64,000 nt of DNA from RGIG3040 sp964410675 (lineage in GTDB: Bacteria; Bacillota; Clostridia; Lachnospirales; Lachnospiraceae): the NCBI GenBank assembly GCA_964410675.1, contig CAYPIB010000003.1, positions 1 to 64,000 on the forward strand, read 5' to 3'. This document shows positions 53,096 to 61,825 of this stretch, piece after piece. The stretch's first letter is position 1, and every line of letters begins with the position of its first letter. Below the pieces are notes generated by a model. The model saw nothing but the letters and a program-made list of their open reading frames with translations. It was not told where the DNA came from and ran no database searches. The position numbers and the translations under genes were made by a program.

Positions 53096-53614
53096 ATGAA
53101 TTTATCAGAAAAGATATTTGAACTCAGAAAAGCAAACGGTATGTCACAGGAGCAGTTGGCTGAGAAGATTGGTGTTTCACGTCAATCTGTTTCGAAATGG
53201 GAATCCGGGGATTCAGTTCCTGAAATTGAAAGACTGATTGAATTAAGCAGGGTATTTGATGTTTCGACAGACTATCTGCTAAAACCAAGCGAGGTCGACG
53301 AATTGACAATTCGGACAGAACGGCTGGAAAAACGACAGGAGAATTTGCAATTAAAAGTGAAGAAAGAACAAGTTAAAAATATTCGTATATTAAGAAGCAG
53401 TTTTGTTTATATAATCGCTTTGGCTTTCTTCTTTTTTCTTCAACTGCCGCTCCCATATCTTGATGAATTTAAAGGCAGTCTGCTTGTGATTTTTGCGGAA
53501 CTTTTTATAGTATTCTTAATTGCTACAGCATTAGTAATTCGGATAAATCTTAGAATTACCCAAAAATATTTAGATGAATCCCAGCAAAAGGAGAATCTGA
53601 ATGCAAATGAATAA
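53096..53614 (+). CDS. XRE-family regulator with two membrane helices
   Basis: A 172-residue protein: an N-terminal XRE/Cro helix-turn-helix (MSQEQLAEKIGVSRQSVSKWESG), a charged coiled linker (WERL-type RTERLEKRQENLQLKVKKEQ) and a C-terminal hairpin of two hydrophobic helices (SSFVYIIALAFFFFLQ and GSLLVIFAELFIVFLIATALVI). The DNA-binding domain would thus be held at the membrane, where it could respond to the membrane state or the partner encoded next. The stop overlaps the start of the exported-protein gene by 14 bases. GGGAGGGT precedes the ATG. Confidence 0.87.
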   Translation: MNLSEKIFELRKANGMSQEQLAEKIGVSRQSVSKWESGDSVPEIERLIELSRVFDVSTDYLLKPSEVDELTIRTERLEKRQENLQLKVKKEQVKNIRILRSSFVYIIALAFFFFLQLPLPYLDEFKGSLLVIFAELFIVFLIATALVIRINLRITQKYLDESQQKENLNANE

Positions 53615-54083
53615 ACGAAGAAAATATATCGTATTATTAGTATGTGTTTTATTAGCCGCAGTACTTTTATATGTTTTCTTTACCGCTCCGTCATTTCATC
53701 CAGGGCGCATTTATAAAAACAATCATTTAATTGTTAAGAAAACCGATATTTACCATAGTAAAAAAGATACACAGACACCCTGGGATGAAAATGGAGAAAC
53801 CAATTTCTCAATCGATTATTTTTCCGGCTGCCGAACAGTTCATATCATTGAGAGCGTTGAAGAAAATAAAACCTTTTCCTTTTCCTTTAATGTAACTGCT
53901 AGCCATGGAAAATTTAAAATAGTCTTGGTTAATACAACTACTGCCGAAATTATTGAAACGCTGTGCGACGGGTCCGGACAGGGCCAAAGTGAATTGTTGT
54001 TATCTGCTGGAGAGTATCGCATAAAGTTTGTCGGAGACCGCGCTGCAGTAAAGGGTAAATTAAAAATTGAGGTGTTAGAATAG
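53601..54083 (+). CDS. Membrane-anchored exported protein of unknown function
   Basis: A 160-residue protein with one N-terminal anchor (KYIVLLVCVLLAAVLLYVFF) and an extracytoplasmic, beta-rich domain ending in IKFVGDRAAVKGKLKIEVLE, which suggests a carbohydrate- or ligand-binding sandwich; no lipobox. I do not recognise a family. It overlaps the XRE-membrane regulator gene by 14 bases, so the two are translationally coupled and it may be its extracytoplasmic sensor partner; this is inference. Confidence 0.72.
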   Translation: MQMNKRRKYIVLLVCVLLAAVLLYVFFTAPSFHPGRIYKNNHLIVKKTDIYHSKKDTQTPWDENGETNFSIDYFSGCRTVHIIESVEENKTFSFSFNVTASHGKFKIVLVNTTTAEIIETLCDGSGQGQSELLLSAGEYRIKFVGDRAAVKGKLKIEVLE

Positions 54084-54106
54084 GTGCAGTTTGTACCGAA
54101 TCAACA

Positions 54107-54634
54107 TCAAATAATACTTCCGGTAATATCAATATTTACTTCATAGTCGCCTTCAATTAATTTATAATTACAACCATACTTCTTGCACATTTCAAAATTA
54201 TGAGCATTTTCCTTAAGTACCGTTTCTATCGTACACGACGAATCATCAAGCCTGTTTTCTATCGCATTTGCATACTTTATAATATCAAAAAAATGATTTA
54301 TAATATAATCTTTCGTCAAAATAAGGCAATAATACTTAATTTCTTTTAAATATTTGCTGTCAAACTCTTTTTCCCAATCGAACGGAATATATACACCTTC
54401 AATTACAAGGTTCTGGTTGTTTTCAATTGCCGTCTTTATCATTTCTCTAACAATTGGCCATAGATAGATTTCAAGCTCATCATCTTCTTCTGGGGTTAGT
54501 TTTGTATTTCTACTTCTAATGAGTCCCATTTTTAATAGGTCAATTGATAAGTACGAATACTTGTGTTTTTCTAAAAGTTTCTGTGCTAATAAAGTCTTCC
54601 CTGTATGAGAAGCTCCAGCTATAAGTATAATCAT
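54107..54634 (-). CDS. P-loop kinase-like ATPase
   Basis: A 175-residue cytoplasmic NTPase with Walker A GASHTGKT at residues 7-14 and the adenylate/zeta-toxin-kinase style layout: KYSYLSIDLLKMGL acidic strand after the P-loop, IENNQNLVIEGVYIPF as a likely Walker B-type strand, and a lid region. Related proteins are annotated as AAA or 2-phosphoglycerate-kinase-like; no substrate is evident. It follows the methyltransferase gene by 15 bases, so they form a two-gene operon. The start overlaps GAGGAAAATGAACA spacing. Confidence 0.75.
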   Translation of the reverse strand: MIILIAGASHTGKTLLAQKLLEKHKYSYLSIDLLKMGLIRSRNTKLTPEEDDELEIYLWPIVREMIKTAIENNQNLVIEGVYIPFDWEKEFDSKYLKEIKYYCLILTKDYIINHFFDIIKYANAIENRLDDSSCTIETVLKENAHNFEMCKKYGCNYKLIEGDYEVNIDITGSII

Positions 54635-54649
54635 TGTTCATTTTCCTCA

Positions 54650-55261
54650 CTATTTATTACAAGTATACTTAATCCAATTACCTTTGACAATAAATTCTAT
54701 ATTAATAAATCCGACTCGTTTTAACAGTTCAATCATTGTAGTAGAATTTTCATATTTTGGTAAATGATAGACGATTTTATCATTTTCACAAATGATATAA
54801 AAACTGCCCTGAGGTTTTAATACTCTAAAAACCTCACTTAACCCTTCTTCAATGTTTTCCCAATAAATATGGGTTTGAATTGCAAAGATTTTATCAAACA
54901 TCTCATGAGAAAATGGTAACTTTTCAATAGGTGCCTGCTGGACTTTTACTTTATTTTGCGCAATATTAATCTTATTTTTTCTTTTAGATTTTTCTACGGC
55001 AACTTCTGAGATGTCAATACCATACACCTTGCCATTTTCAAAAATAAAATTAACCAGTTCATTTACCGTCATACCGCCGCCGCAGCCAACATCTAAAATT
55101 ATATCACTGTTTGAAATTAATACATCTTGTAATCCCCAATGGGTCATATTTCTAAATGTGTGATTCCATATATCGGTCATTTTTGAACCGATTATTCCAC
55201 TGGGATTTTTACATTGCTGAATGAAATAATCGAACAAACTATTATCATAATCATTTTTCAT
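54650..55261 (-). CDS. Class I SAM-dependent methyltransferase
   Basis: A 203-residue methyltransferase of the Methyltransf_11/25 type: motif I IILDVGCGGGMTVNELV, the acidic YGIDISEVAVEKS strand, KVQQAPIEKLPFSHEMFDKIFA motif, and the GLSEVFRVLKPQGSFYII strand. Substrate cannot be told from the sequence; neighbours are a P-loop kinase downstream and, upstream, unrelated acyltransferases. AGGG with seven-base spacing precedes ATG 55261. Confidence 0.9.
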   Translation of the reverse strand: MKNDYDNSLFDYFIQQCKNPSGIIGSKMTDIWNHTFRNMTHWGLQDVLISNSDIILDVGCGGGMTVNELVNFIFENGKVYGIDISEVAVEKSKRKNKINIAQNKVKVQQAPIEKLPFSHEMFDKIFAIQTHIYWENIEEGLSEVFRVLKPQGSFYIICENDKIVYHLPKYENSTTMIELLKRVGFINIEFIVKGNWIKYTCNK

Positions 55262-55331
55262 GCTTTTACCCTATTTCCAATGAGTGTTATATATATAAAT
55301 AATGATGAATGATGAAAAAGAAGTTCCAATA

Positions 55332-55354
55332 GCGCTGCCCGACACGGACAGCGC
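55332..55354 (-). terminator. Terminator of the acyltransferase operon
   Basis: GCGCTG-c-CCG-ACA-CGG-a-CAGCGC hairpin 20 bases after the 992-residue gene; on the minus strand it continues into TTCTTTTTC. Confidence 0.75.
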
Positions 55355-55370
55355 CACTTATATCTTCATT

Positions 55371-58349
55371 TTATTCCGGCACCGCTTTTACTCTTACCCT
55401 CTTTCTTGCCTTCACTCCTTCAATCACCGCTGAAACAGCAAGAGGAACCGCAAATGCAAGTATGGTAACCAGGGCCGGATACCGACCGGAAAAACCGGTA
55501 AACAAAAACCATAAAACCCAGAGAACACCCATATGGACAATGTAAACGAACAAAGTGCATTTTGATCCAAGCCATTCAATCGGCGTGCCTTTACCTACCT
55601 TGGAGTAACGCAGGCAGACAATAACGATGAAATAAATCAGCACCTCGATACTCAAATATGGTACGTTTCGATCCTTCCGCATTATGTATTCTGCCACCAC
55701 CAGAGCTGCAAATATAACAGTCGTAATATTGAATACTGATGGTTTTGCAAATGCCAGAATTTTATCCCTGTACTTCCTGATTAAACATCCCATCATAAAA
55801 TACGGCAGCGTCACCAGCAGGGCATTTCTATACATAATTGCATCCCCTTTCCCAATATAGGAAAGAACAATGTAAATACCAAGCAGTATCGGCGCAAAAA
55901 CCATTACATACTTATCAATTCTTAATTTAACTAAAATAAGTAAAAGTATTAGGGCATAGAACAGCGATCCCAAAAACCAAAGGTGGTCTGCAACCGGAGA
56001 TTGGTTATAAAGGTACAGACCGACAAGACTTTTTTCCGTTACCAGCCTTGGCAAATCCGCAGTCATCCATCCCAGTTTACCTCCGATTAAATATAAATAT
56101 ACATATAAAAAGTTAGCACCTGCGCAGAGCATAAATAGGCGAACTGCCTGCTTCTTCAAGCGGGCCGCAAACTGCTCCCGCTTGATGGAATAACAAAAAT
56201 ATCCACTGACTACAATAAAGAAGGGAACCGCTGCCTTTCCGAAGCAGAATACCAATTCACCTGCTTTTCCTCCAAATGGTGCATGGATGAACACAACTAA
56301 AAATGCCATGAAAAGCCGCATACAGTCAATCAAATGCTCTCTTTTAGCCTCGGCTGGTTTTTCCCTCAGGCTGCCGCCACCGCCTTTTTTCCCTCCGGTA
56401 AATAAGGATATTATTTTCCGGTCAAATGCGTACAGTAGGACGGCCATGGAAATCGACAAGACATAAACCGAAAGAATAAATATAAAATCATTCCCGATCT
56501 TTATCTGGCTCCTTAAAAATACAATAAATAAATTATGAATAATATAAAGCTCTAACGAAATCTTTCCAAGAAAATCTAGTACCCTGTTCTTGAATTGCAG
56601 CTTCAGCGTGATAAGGAAAAATGCCGTCACCATAAATATAATCATCGGAAGCTGACAGGACAGTGTCTGAAACTTTTCAAGGTAGCCCGGATAACCATCC
56701 CGCTCAATCCAATAGCCTTTCGTTTTGAGCATATGCTCCGTCAGGAAATAAAACACACCGCTGCCGGCTAGGCTGATGGAAAGCCATACGAAGTAATATT
56801 TCTTAATATGTTTCATCAGTGAATCATAATATCTCGCAAATGTGATACCGATGAAGAATAAAAAGACTCCGTTGTACCACCATTCTCCTCTCAGCCATGC
56901 ACCCCCGCTGACTGATTTAAAATCATGCCCAAGCAACAGGCTGAATCCCATAAGTCCTGCTACAAAAATACCCATCAGAATATAAGACAGTCTGCTCTTA
57001 TTAAGCTTGAATAGCAGGTAAAAAGCAATATACAATATGAATATTTCAACTATATACCAGAGCTGTGTATTCAAAAGCACCCATCCGGTCAGCAGGCTGA
57101 TTAATTCACCGGTCTTAAAGCGGGCACCAAACAGCATCGACGTCAGTACGAAGATAGTATTACCGACATAAAACGGCACCAATATTGTGAGTAATCTTTT
57201 CCGTAAAAATCCTTTAAGGTAATCCGGCTTATTCTTTAAGCTGGTATATAATCCATAACCCGAGCAGAAGAAGAACATACCTACAAAAAAAACACCAATA
57301 TGCCCCATATAATTGATAATTCCTTTATCAATTTTACCCTGATCCGTAACCGTCTGTGCTAAATGGTGCAGCATAATACCGGCGGCACAAAAGCCCTGAA
57401 TTCCCTTCGAAATCCGCAGGGAGAACGCATCTTCATGGAATTCCCGTTTTTTACTGCCCTTCAGCCCCCAAAATAGTACCAACAAAAGCAGAACTATAAA
57501 GATACCAAGCGGTACTTTTATCGTAGATGCATTGATTTTTGGTGTCATTTGCGGCGCTGTTGTGTTTGTTACGTTTCCTTCCGTGTCAGCCTTTTCCTGT
57601 CCGGCATCGTCCTCAGCCGCTGCCTCTTCCTGCAATGCTGTCTCTTCATTCGCGGCAGGTTCGGATGTGCTCTTTGTTCCCGCCTCATAAGCCGTAATAT
57701 CCTCTACAGCAAAGCTCTGCAGCACCTCATTTAATATCGCTTCCTTTTCGGTCAGCAGTGCTTCATCGCTATGGGATAATGCCATAAACGTAAATACCTT
57801 GCCGTTAGAGACCGTACCGGCAACCAAATAATGATAATTTGTATATGAAAGATTGATAACCGCAAAATCTGCACTTACTCCTTCAAGAATATATGTATCA
57901 CCGGCACTCATTCCTGATTCCGACTTCATCTTACTTCCGTAAGCTTCCAAAAATACCTGCTTGACATCTTCCGGCTGTTCCTTTAGTGTTTCGTATTCCA
58001 ATTCAAATTTACTTGTATCGTCCATCATATAAATATCGATGGCTTTCTCGTTCTCAAAAGATCCCAGCTGGGAGGACAGATCTACATCATCAGTATTGAT
58101 TGCTTCTATGATTGTACCATCCATATATTTTTGAAAGCTATCGGAGTCCAGCTTTAGCTTCGTATATAACTCTTCCAGACCTTCCTTGCCCTCATACATG
58201 ACATGCCAGTCATTTGGAAAGCTAATAGTAATTCCACGTACCCCAACTTCTGTATAGCCATCCGGTGCAGCATTACAAACCATCGGACTTAATAAAAAAA
58301 TACATAAGACAAATCCCAAAAATTTGACTGCTAATTGATTGCTTTTCAT
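55371..58349 (-). CDS. Exported-domain / double acyltransferase fusion (992 residues)
   Basis: A large membrane protein in five parts: signal peptide (1-28, ending VCNAA); an extracytoplasmic PsbP/DcrB-like domain (30-215, GITISFPNDWHVMYEG); an acidic Ala/Glu linker to about 275; membrane helix plus a first acyltransferase-3 domain (about 283-645, SKGIQGFCAAGIMLHHLAQ, FFFCSGYGLYTSLK); a Gly-rich joint (KKGGGGSLREK); and a second acyltransferase-3 domain (670-985, HLIDCMRLFMAFLVVFIHAP). Acyltransferase-3 proteins O-acylate cell-wall or surface sugars using membrane-carried acyl groups. The first module is closely similar to the separate protein at 58369-59592. GGAGGT precedes the ATG. Confidence 0.85.
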   Translation of the reverse strand: MKSNQLAVKFLGFVLCIFLLSPMVCNAAPDGYTEVGVRGITISFPNDWHVMYEGKEGLEELYTKLKLDSDSFQKYMDGTIIEAINTDDVDLSSQLGSFENEKAIDIYMMDDTSKFELEYETLKEQPEDVKQVFLEAYGSKMKSESGMSAGDTYILEGVSADFAVINLSYTNYHYLVAGTVSNGKVFTFMALSHSDEALLTEKEAILNEVLQSFAVEDITAYEAGTKSTSEPAANEETALQEEAAAEDDAGQEKADTEGNVTNTTAPQMTPKINASTIKVPLGIFIVLLLLVLFWGLKGSKKREFHEDAFSLRISKGIQGFCAAGIMLHHLAQTVTDQGKIDKGIINYMGHIGVFFVGMFFFCSGYGLYTSLKNKPDYLKGFLRKRLLTILVPFYVGNTIFVLTSMLFGARFKTGELISLLTGWVLLNTQLWYIVEIFILYIAFYLLFKLNKSRLSYILMGIFVAGLMGFSLLLGHDFKSVSGGAWLRGEWWYNGVFLFFIGITFARYYDSLMKHIKKYYFVWLSISLAGSGVFYFLTEHMLKTKGYWIERDGYPGYLEKFQTLSCQLPMIIFMVTAFFLITLKLQFKNRVLDFLGKISLELYIIHNLFIVFLRSQIKIGNDFIFILSVYVLSISMAVLLYAFDRKIISLFTGGKKGGGGSLREKPAEAKREHLIDCMRLFMAFLVVFIHAPFGGKAGELVFCFGKAAVPFFIVVSGYFCYSIKREQFAARLKKQAVRLFMLCAGANFLYVYLYLIGGKLGWMTADLPRLVTEKSLVGLYLYNQSPVADHLWFLGSLFYALILLLILVKLRIDKYVMVFAPILLGIYIVLSYIGKGDAIMYRNALLVTLPYFMMGCLIRKYRDKILAFAKPSVFNITTVIFAALVVAEYIMRKDRNVPYLSIEVLIYFIVIVCLRYSKVGKGTPIEWLGSKCTLFVYIVHMGVLWVLWFLFTGFSGRYPALVTILAFAVPLAVSAVIEGVKARKRVRVKAVPE

Positions 58350-58368
58350 TTGCTACCTCCAATTCGAC

Positions 58369-59592
58369 TTACTCGTTTTTGTCCAATACCCACAATTTCA
58401 TTCGATAGATGGCTATAGCAGCTAAAATCGTTGCAGCAAAAACCAACAATACATATAAAACAACATGATTTTTTGCAAGTTTTAAAAATCCCACGATAAA
58501 CACATTATTAATTAGTATAACTTCCAGGGATATTCTTCCAAGAATGGAAAGAATTTTATTATAAAACGTAATCTTCATCATAATTAGCAATATGACTGCA
58601 ACGCAGCATGCGACCATAGGGAGCTGAAAAGCTAAAGCTTGAAATTTTTCGGCATAACCTCTGTAATTTGCGCTTTCAATCCAATACCCTTTCTCATCCA
58701 GCAGGCGCCTCACAATGAAACCCAGTCCGATGCTCAGACCATAAAAAACGGCCAGCCAGAGATAATAATGTTTTTGAATACGGGGAATGAGTACCTCTTT
58801 AAAACGGGCAGCTAACATTCCGATATAAAAAATAAAGGAAGTATTATACCACCACTCACCCCGAAACCAGGTCCCAATCATTTCAGTCGTCTGATCATGC
58901 CCGAGCAGCAGACTACCAATTATCATTGTAATTACCGTCAGACCCATTACAATAAAGGCAGTCCTTTCACGGCGTATAAACCGGAATATGAGATAAAAGC
59001 AAATATACAGAAGCAGAATTTCCACGGCAAACCACATTTGGGAATTTAAAAGCTTGAGCCCAAAGAATGCATAAAGCAAATTGTCCATAGAATACGTTTT
59101 TCCCATCAGGAGTGTCGTTATCATATAGGCATAATTACAGATAAAAAAAGGAACCAGTACGGTAAATACCCTTTTTTTCATAAATCCTTTTAGATAATTG
59201 TCCTTTTGTTTAAGGCTTGTTATCAGCCCGTATCCGGAACAGAAAAAGAAAAAACCAACAATAATAACCCCGGTATTTTCGAATATTTCCAGTGATCCTT
59301 TATAATCCATTTCTCTAAACAGGATAATGTAAATATGGTGCAGAATTACAAAAGCCGCCAGAAATCCCTGAAATGCCTTACTGTTTTTCAAGGAGAACGC
59401 TTGCTCCATATAACCGCCGGACGGCGCTGCCTTCACTCCATACAGAAGCATGGCAAGCAACAACCCAAGCATCACATATCCGGTCACATCCATCCACTGA
59501 ACTCCGGCTCCCGCTAAATAACCAAACGCATCCAAGATTCCCCACCATACAAGAAACACCAAAGCCGCGATAATCAACATTTTTTTCCTCAT
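58369..59592 (-). CDS. Acyltransferase-3 family membrane protein
   Basis: A 407-residue polytopic protein with about ten helices. It has SKAFQGFLAAFVILHHIYI (conserved His of the family), a FFFCSGYGLITSLKQK loop, an arginine-bearing YLKGFMKKRVFTVLVPFF segment and RGEWWYN. It would O-acylate an extracytoplasmic sugar or peptidoglycan-linked substrate. It resembles the first acyltransferase module of the next gene (shared CSGYGL, YLKGF, LLLGHD, GEWWYN), so the pair arose by duplication. ATG 59592 lies four bases after the XRE stop, with AAGGGAG inside the XRE gene: one operon. Confidence 0.9.
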   Translation of the reverse strand: MRKKMLIIAALVFLVWWGILDAFGYLAGAGVQWMDVTGYVMLGLLLAMLLYGVKAAPSGGYMEQAFSLKNSKAFQGFLAAFVILHHIYIILFREMDYKGSLEIFENTGVIIVGFFFFCSGYGLITSLKQKDNYLKGFMKKRVFTVLVPFFICNYAYMITTLLMGKTYSMDNLLYAFFGLKLLNSQMWFAVEILLLYICFYLIFRFIRRERTAFIVMGLTVITMIIGSLLLGHDQTTEMIGTWFRGEWWYNTSFIFYIGMLAARFKEVLIPRIQKHYYLWLAVFYGLSIGLGFIVRRLLDEKGYWIESANYRGYAEKFQALAFQLPMVACCVAVILLIMMKITFYNKILSILGRISLEVILINNVFIVGFLKLAKNHVVLYVLLVFAATILAAIAIYRMKLWVLDKNE

Positions 59593-59596
59593 ACAA

Positions 59597-60073
59597 TCAC
59601 TCCCTTCCTTCCTCAAGCGTTTCTTCCATCCCCGGTTCACCAACGATCAGCCGGTTTGGATCAGACCCTTGCACCCCTTCCGGTGCTGCCGTAAAGGAAA
59701 TGATATTCAGTATAATGGAAATCAGAAGCATCAAGCATACGATACAGAACAATAAGATATATTTGCTCCTTAAATGCTTTCTGACTATTTCAGCGTCCGA
59801 GATGGCAATTGAATCACTAATAAGCTGTTTGGCATCCTCTGCAGTTAAACTTTCTTTTTCCGGAAAACGCTCTCCTTTTAGGAGTTCCATCACCGACACG
59901 TCTAATGTCTCTGCCAGTGGCTCCAGGATTGAAATATCTGGAAAGCTCAGTCCTCTTTCCCATTTGGAAATTGCCTTGTCAGTCAGATGCAGGATTAGGG
60001 CCAATTCTTTTTGAGTCATGTTTTTTTCTTTTCTTAAAGTTGCGACAAATTTCCCAAATTTGTCTTTATCCAT
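59597..60073 (-). CDS. XRE-family regulator with one membrane helix
   Basis: A 158-residue protein with an N-terminal XRE helix-turn-helix (MTQKELALILHLTDKAISKWERGLSFPD), a linker and one hydrophobic helix (SKYILLFCIVCLMLLISIILNII), then a short acidic tail. The DNA-binding domain is membrane-tethered, like that of the regulator at 53096 but with a single helix. It is the first gene of the acyltransferase operon, and its position suggests it senses the surface state and controls O-acylation; this is inference. AGAAGGGAG precedes the ATG. Confidence 0.87.
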   Translation of the reverse strand: MDKDKFGKFVATLRKEKNMTQKELALILHLTDKAISKWERGLSFPDISILEPLAETLDVSVMELLKGERFPEKESLTAEDAKQLISDSIAISDAEIVRKHLRSKYILLFCIVCLMLLISIILNIISFTAAPEGVQGSDPNRLIVGEPGMEETLEEGRE

Positions 60074-60172
60074 GGAATTCTCCCTTCTATCTATGCCTTA
60101 ATCATATTCTTTGTTCTTAGAAACCGCTATCGACCAGCGGTAGAATTGACGCTTTGGCAGTAGACTGCTAGT

Positions 60173-61039
60173 TTATCCCTTTAATAGAAACTGTTTAATC
60201 ATTTCTTTTTCATCCGATGTTAACAGATTGATATGCCCTCTTTCTTTTAGTAAATATGTTTCGGCTTGTTTCCATGCCTTCATGGCTTTTTCTATTACAT
60301 ATTTTCCTGGAAATAAGCAATCTTTTTCTGCTGCTATTACGAATACAGGATTTTTATATTTCTGCATATTTTCTATTTTTTCATCGCTCGGCATACCCGC
60401 TTTTATCCTTGCATTATCTATACTGCAACGTGCTGTAGACAGAATATCTTCTGTTATATTATCCTCCGTAATTGCCATTGGCAGAATACACTTTTTAAAC
60501 CATGAATCTTTATGAGTAACCCAGTACATAATCATAGGAAACATCATACTCATGCTTTTATATGCAGGTGCATTTTTTATGGCAGACGGAACAAGCAACA
60601 CACTTCTTTCAATTTTCTCAGGAGCAACACACATGGCTTTCACTAAAATTCCTGCGCCAAATGAACCGCCAAAACAGCAAATTGTACTATACCCAATGTT
60701 CGTGATTACTTCACTTGTCCACTTTCCATAATCCTGATTACTAGGGGATAAAGAATTCTCTGCACTCTTTCCAGGGTGTCCTATTGTATCAACTGCATAA
60801 ATATGAAATTCCTTGAGGAGAAAATCACAATATTTTAAATTATATGCTGTAGTAGCATTACCACCATGGAATACGAGCAAAGGCTTACCATAAAAATTAC
60901 CGGTCTCAATTAAATGCGTATTCCCAAAAGAAGTATCTATATAAATATCTTTGTACTCAATTTTCAAATCATTAATCATTAAATCATATAAGTCCCAAAC
61001 TGCTTTTTTTGATGTTTCATTCCAATAGATTGATTTCAT
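60173..61039 (-). CDS. Alpha/beta hydrolase
   Basis: A 288-residue soluble hydrolase. Oxyanion motif LVFHGGNAT, DTIGHPGKS and nucleophile elbow CCFGGSFGAG (Ser) are visible; the acidic residue is in AAEKDCLFPG, and the catalytic His in LKERGHINLLT. Catalytic residues are complete. Substrate is unknown. ATG 61039 follows AAGGAATGGAG; frames open to 61099 give longer starts with poorer ribosome sites. It is a single-gene unit. Confidence 0.82.
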   Translation of the reverse strand: MKSIYWNETSKKAVWDLYDLMINDLKIEYKDIYIDTSFGNTHLIETGNFYGKPLLVFHGGNATTAYNLKYCDFLLKEFHIYAVDTIGHPGKSAENSLSPSNQDYGKWTSEVITNIGYSTICCFGGSFGAGILVKAMCVAPEKIERSVLLVPSAIKNAPAYKSMSMMFPMIMYWVTHKDSWFKKCILPMAITEDNITEDILSTARCSIDNARIKAGMPSDEKIENMQKYKNPVFVIAAEKDCLFPGKYVIEKAMKAWKQAETYLLKERGHINLLTSDEKEMIKQFLLKG

Positions 61040-61220
61040 TTTTCTCCATTCCTTTTCAGCCATAACCTTATAAAATCTCTTTTGCTGATGATAACTCATT
61101 TTATCATAAATTTTATTAAAAGACAGGAGAATCTAATATGTTAAAATGGTAATAATTTGATAGGAAAATAACAAGATAACAGTTATAATAAGATAGCAAA
61201 GAAATGGAGGGGATAATAAT

Positions 61221-61713
61221 ATGGTTTTAGTAATTGAATGTATCATTGCATGTATTATTTTTGGCATAGCAGTTGTTGGATCTACGGTACATAATAAAAC
61301 AGCTTGGTTAAATGAATATGCTCCACAGGTACAAGAACGATTTTTAGAAAAAAATCCTGACTATGTTCCAAAAACAAAGAAAGAAAATATCATCGGAACT
61401 GTAATCGCAAAGCTATTCGTTTGTATTGTTTTTATTGGCATATTGACTTTGCTGATATACTTAGCAGGGGCAAAAGATTTTTTAAACGGAGCCGTCTATT
61501 GCTATATTATATGGTTTGTTGTGAACATATTTGATGTGTTTGTTTTAGATATTGGAGTTTTTGCTCACTGGAAAAAGGTTAGACTTCCCGGAACAGAAGA
61601 TATGGATAAAGAATACCGTTCCAATGCACGAAAAAGTGGACGGATTGTATGGTATAATCATTGGAATACCTGTTGCTTTAATATGTGGTGTATTGATTAC
61701 ACTTATAACATAA
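61221..61713 (+). pseudogene. Two- to three-helix membrane protein with a C-terminal frameshift
   Basis: From ATG 61221 (GGAGGGG site) the frame encodes about 140 residues: an N-terminal helix (MVLVIECIIACIIFGIAVVG), a charged loop, and further helices (VIAKLFVCIVFIGILTLLIYL, YIIWFVVNIFDVFVLDIGVF) and RLPGTEDMDKEY. Beyond about 61640 it turns into Cys/Trp-rich residues typical of a shadow frame, while the other frame gives GLYGIIIGIPVALICGVLITLIT and a stop at 61711-61713, a plausible last membrane helix. A one- or two-base indel near 61635-61645 therefore probably breaks the gene, or is a sequencing error. No known function. Confidence 0.65.
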
Positions 61714-61727
61714 TAAAAACTAGAAAT

Positions 61728-61760
61728 AACGGCAGTAAATCAATATGATTCACTGCCGTT
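61728..61760 (+). terminator. Long inverted repeat after the 61221 gene
   Basis: AACGGCAGT and ACTGCCGTT pair, extended by AATCA/TGATT around ATA with one mismatch. There is no clear T tract, so the termination function is uncertain. Confidence 0.5.
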
Positions 61761-61825
61761 ACTAGGGATACTACACTCATATCAGTAATTGGCAAATTTT
61801 TACCGCATTCGTTCTAATGGTTATT

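Noticed and set aside
61728..61760. Inverted repeat as a mobile element end
   Set aside because: It is a single hairpin after a gene, without a partner repeat or transposase.
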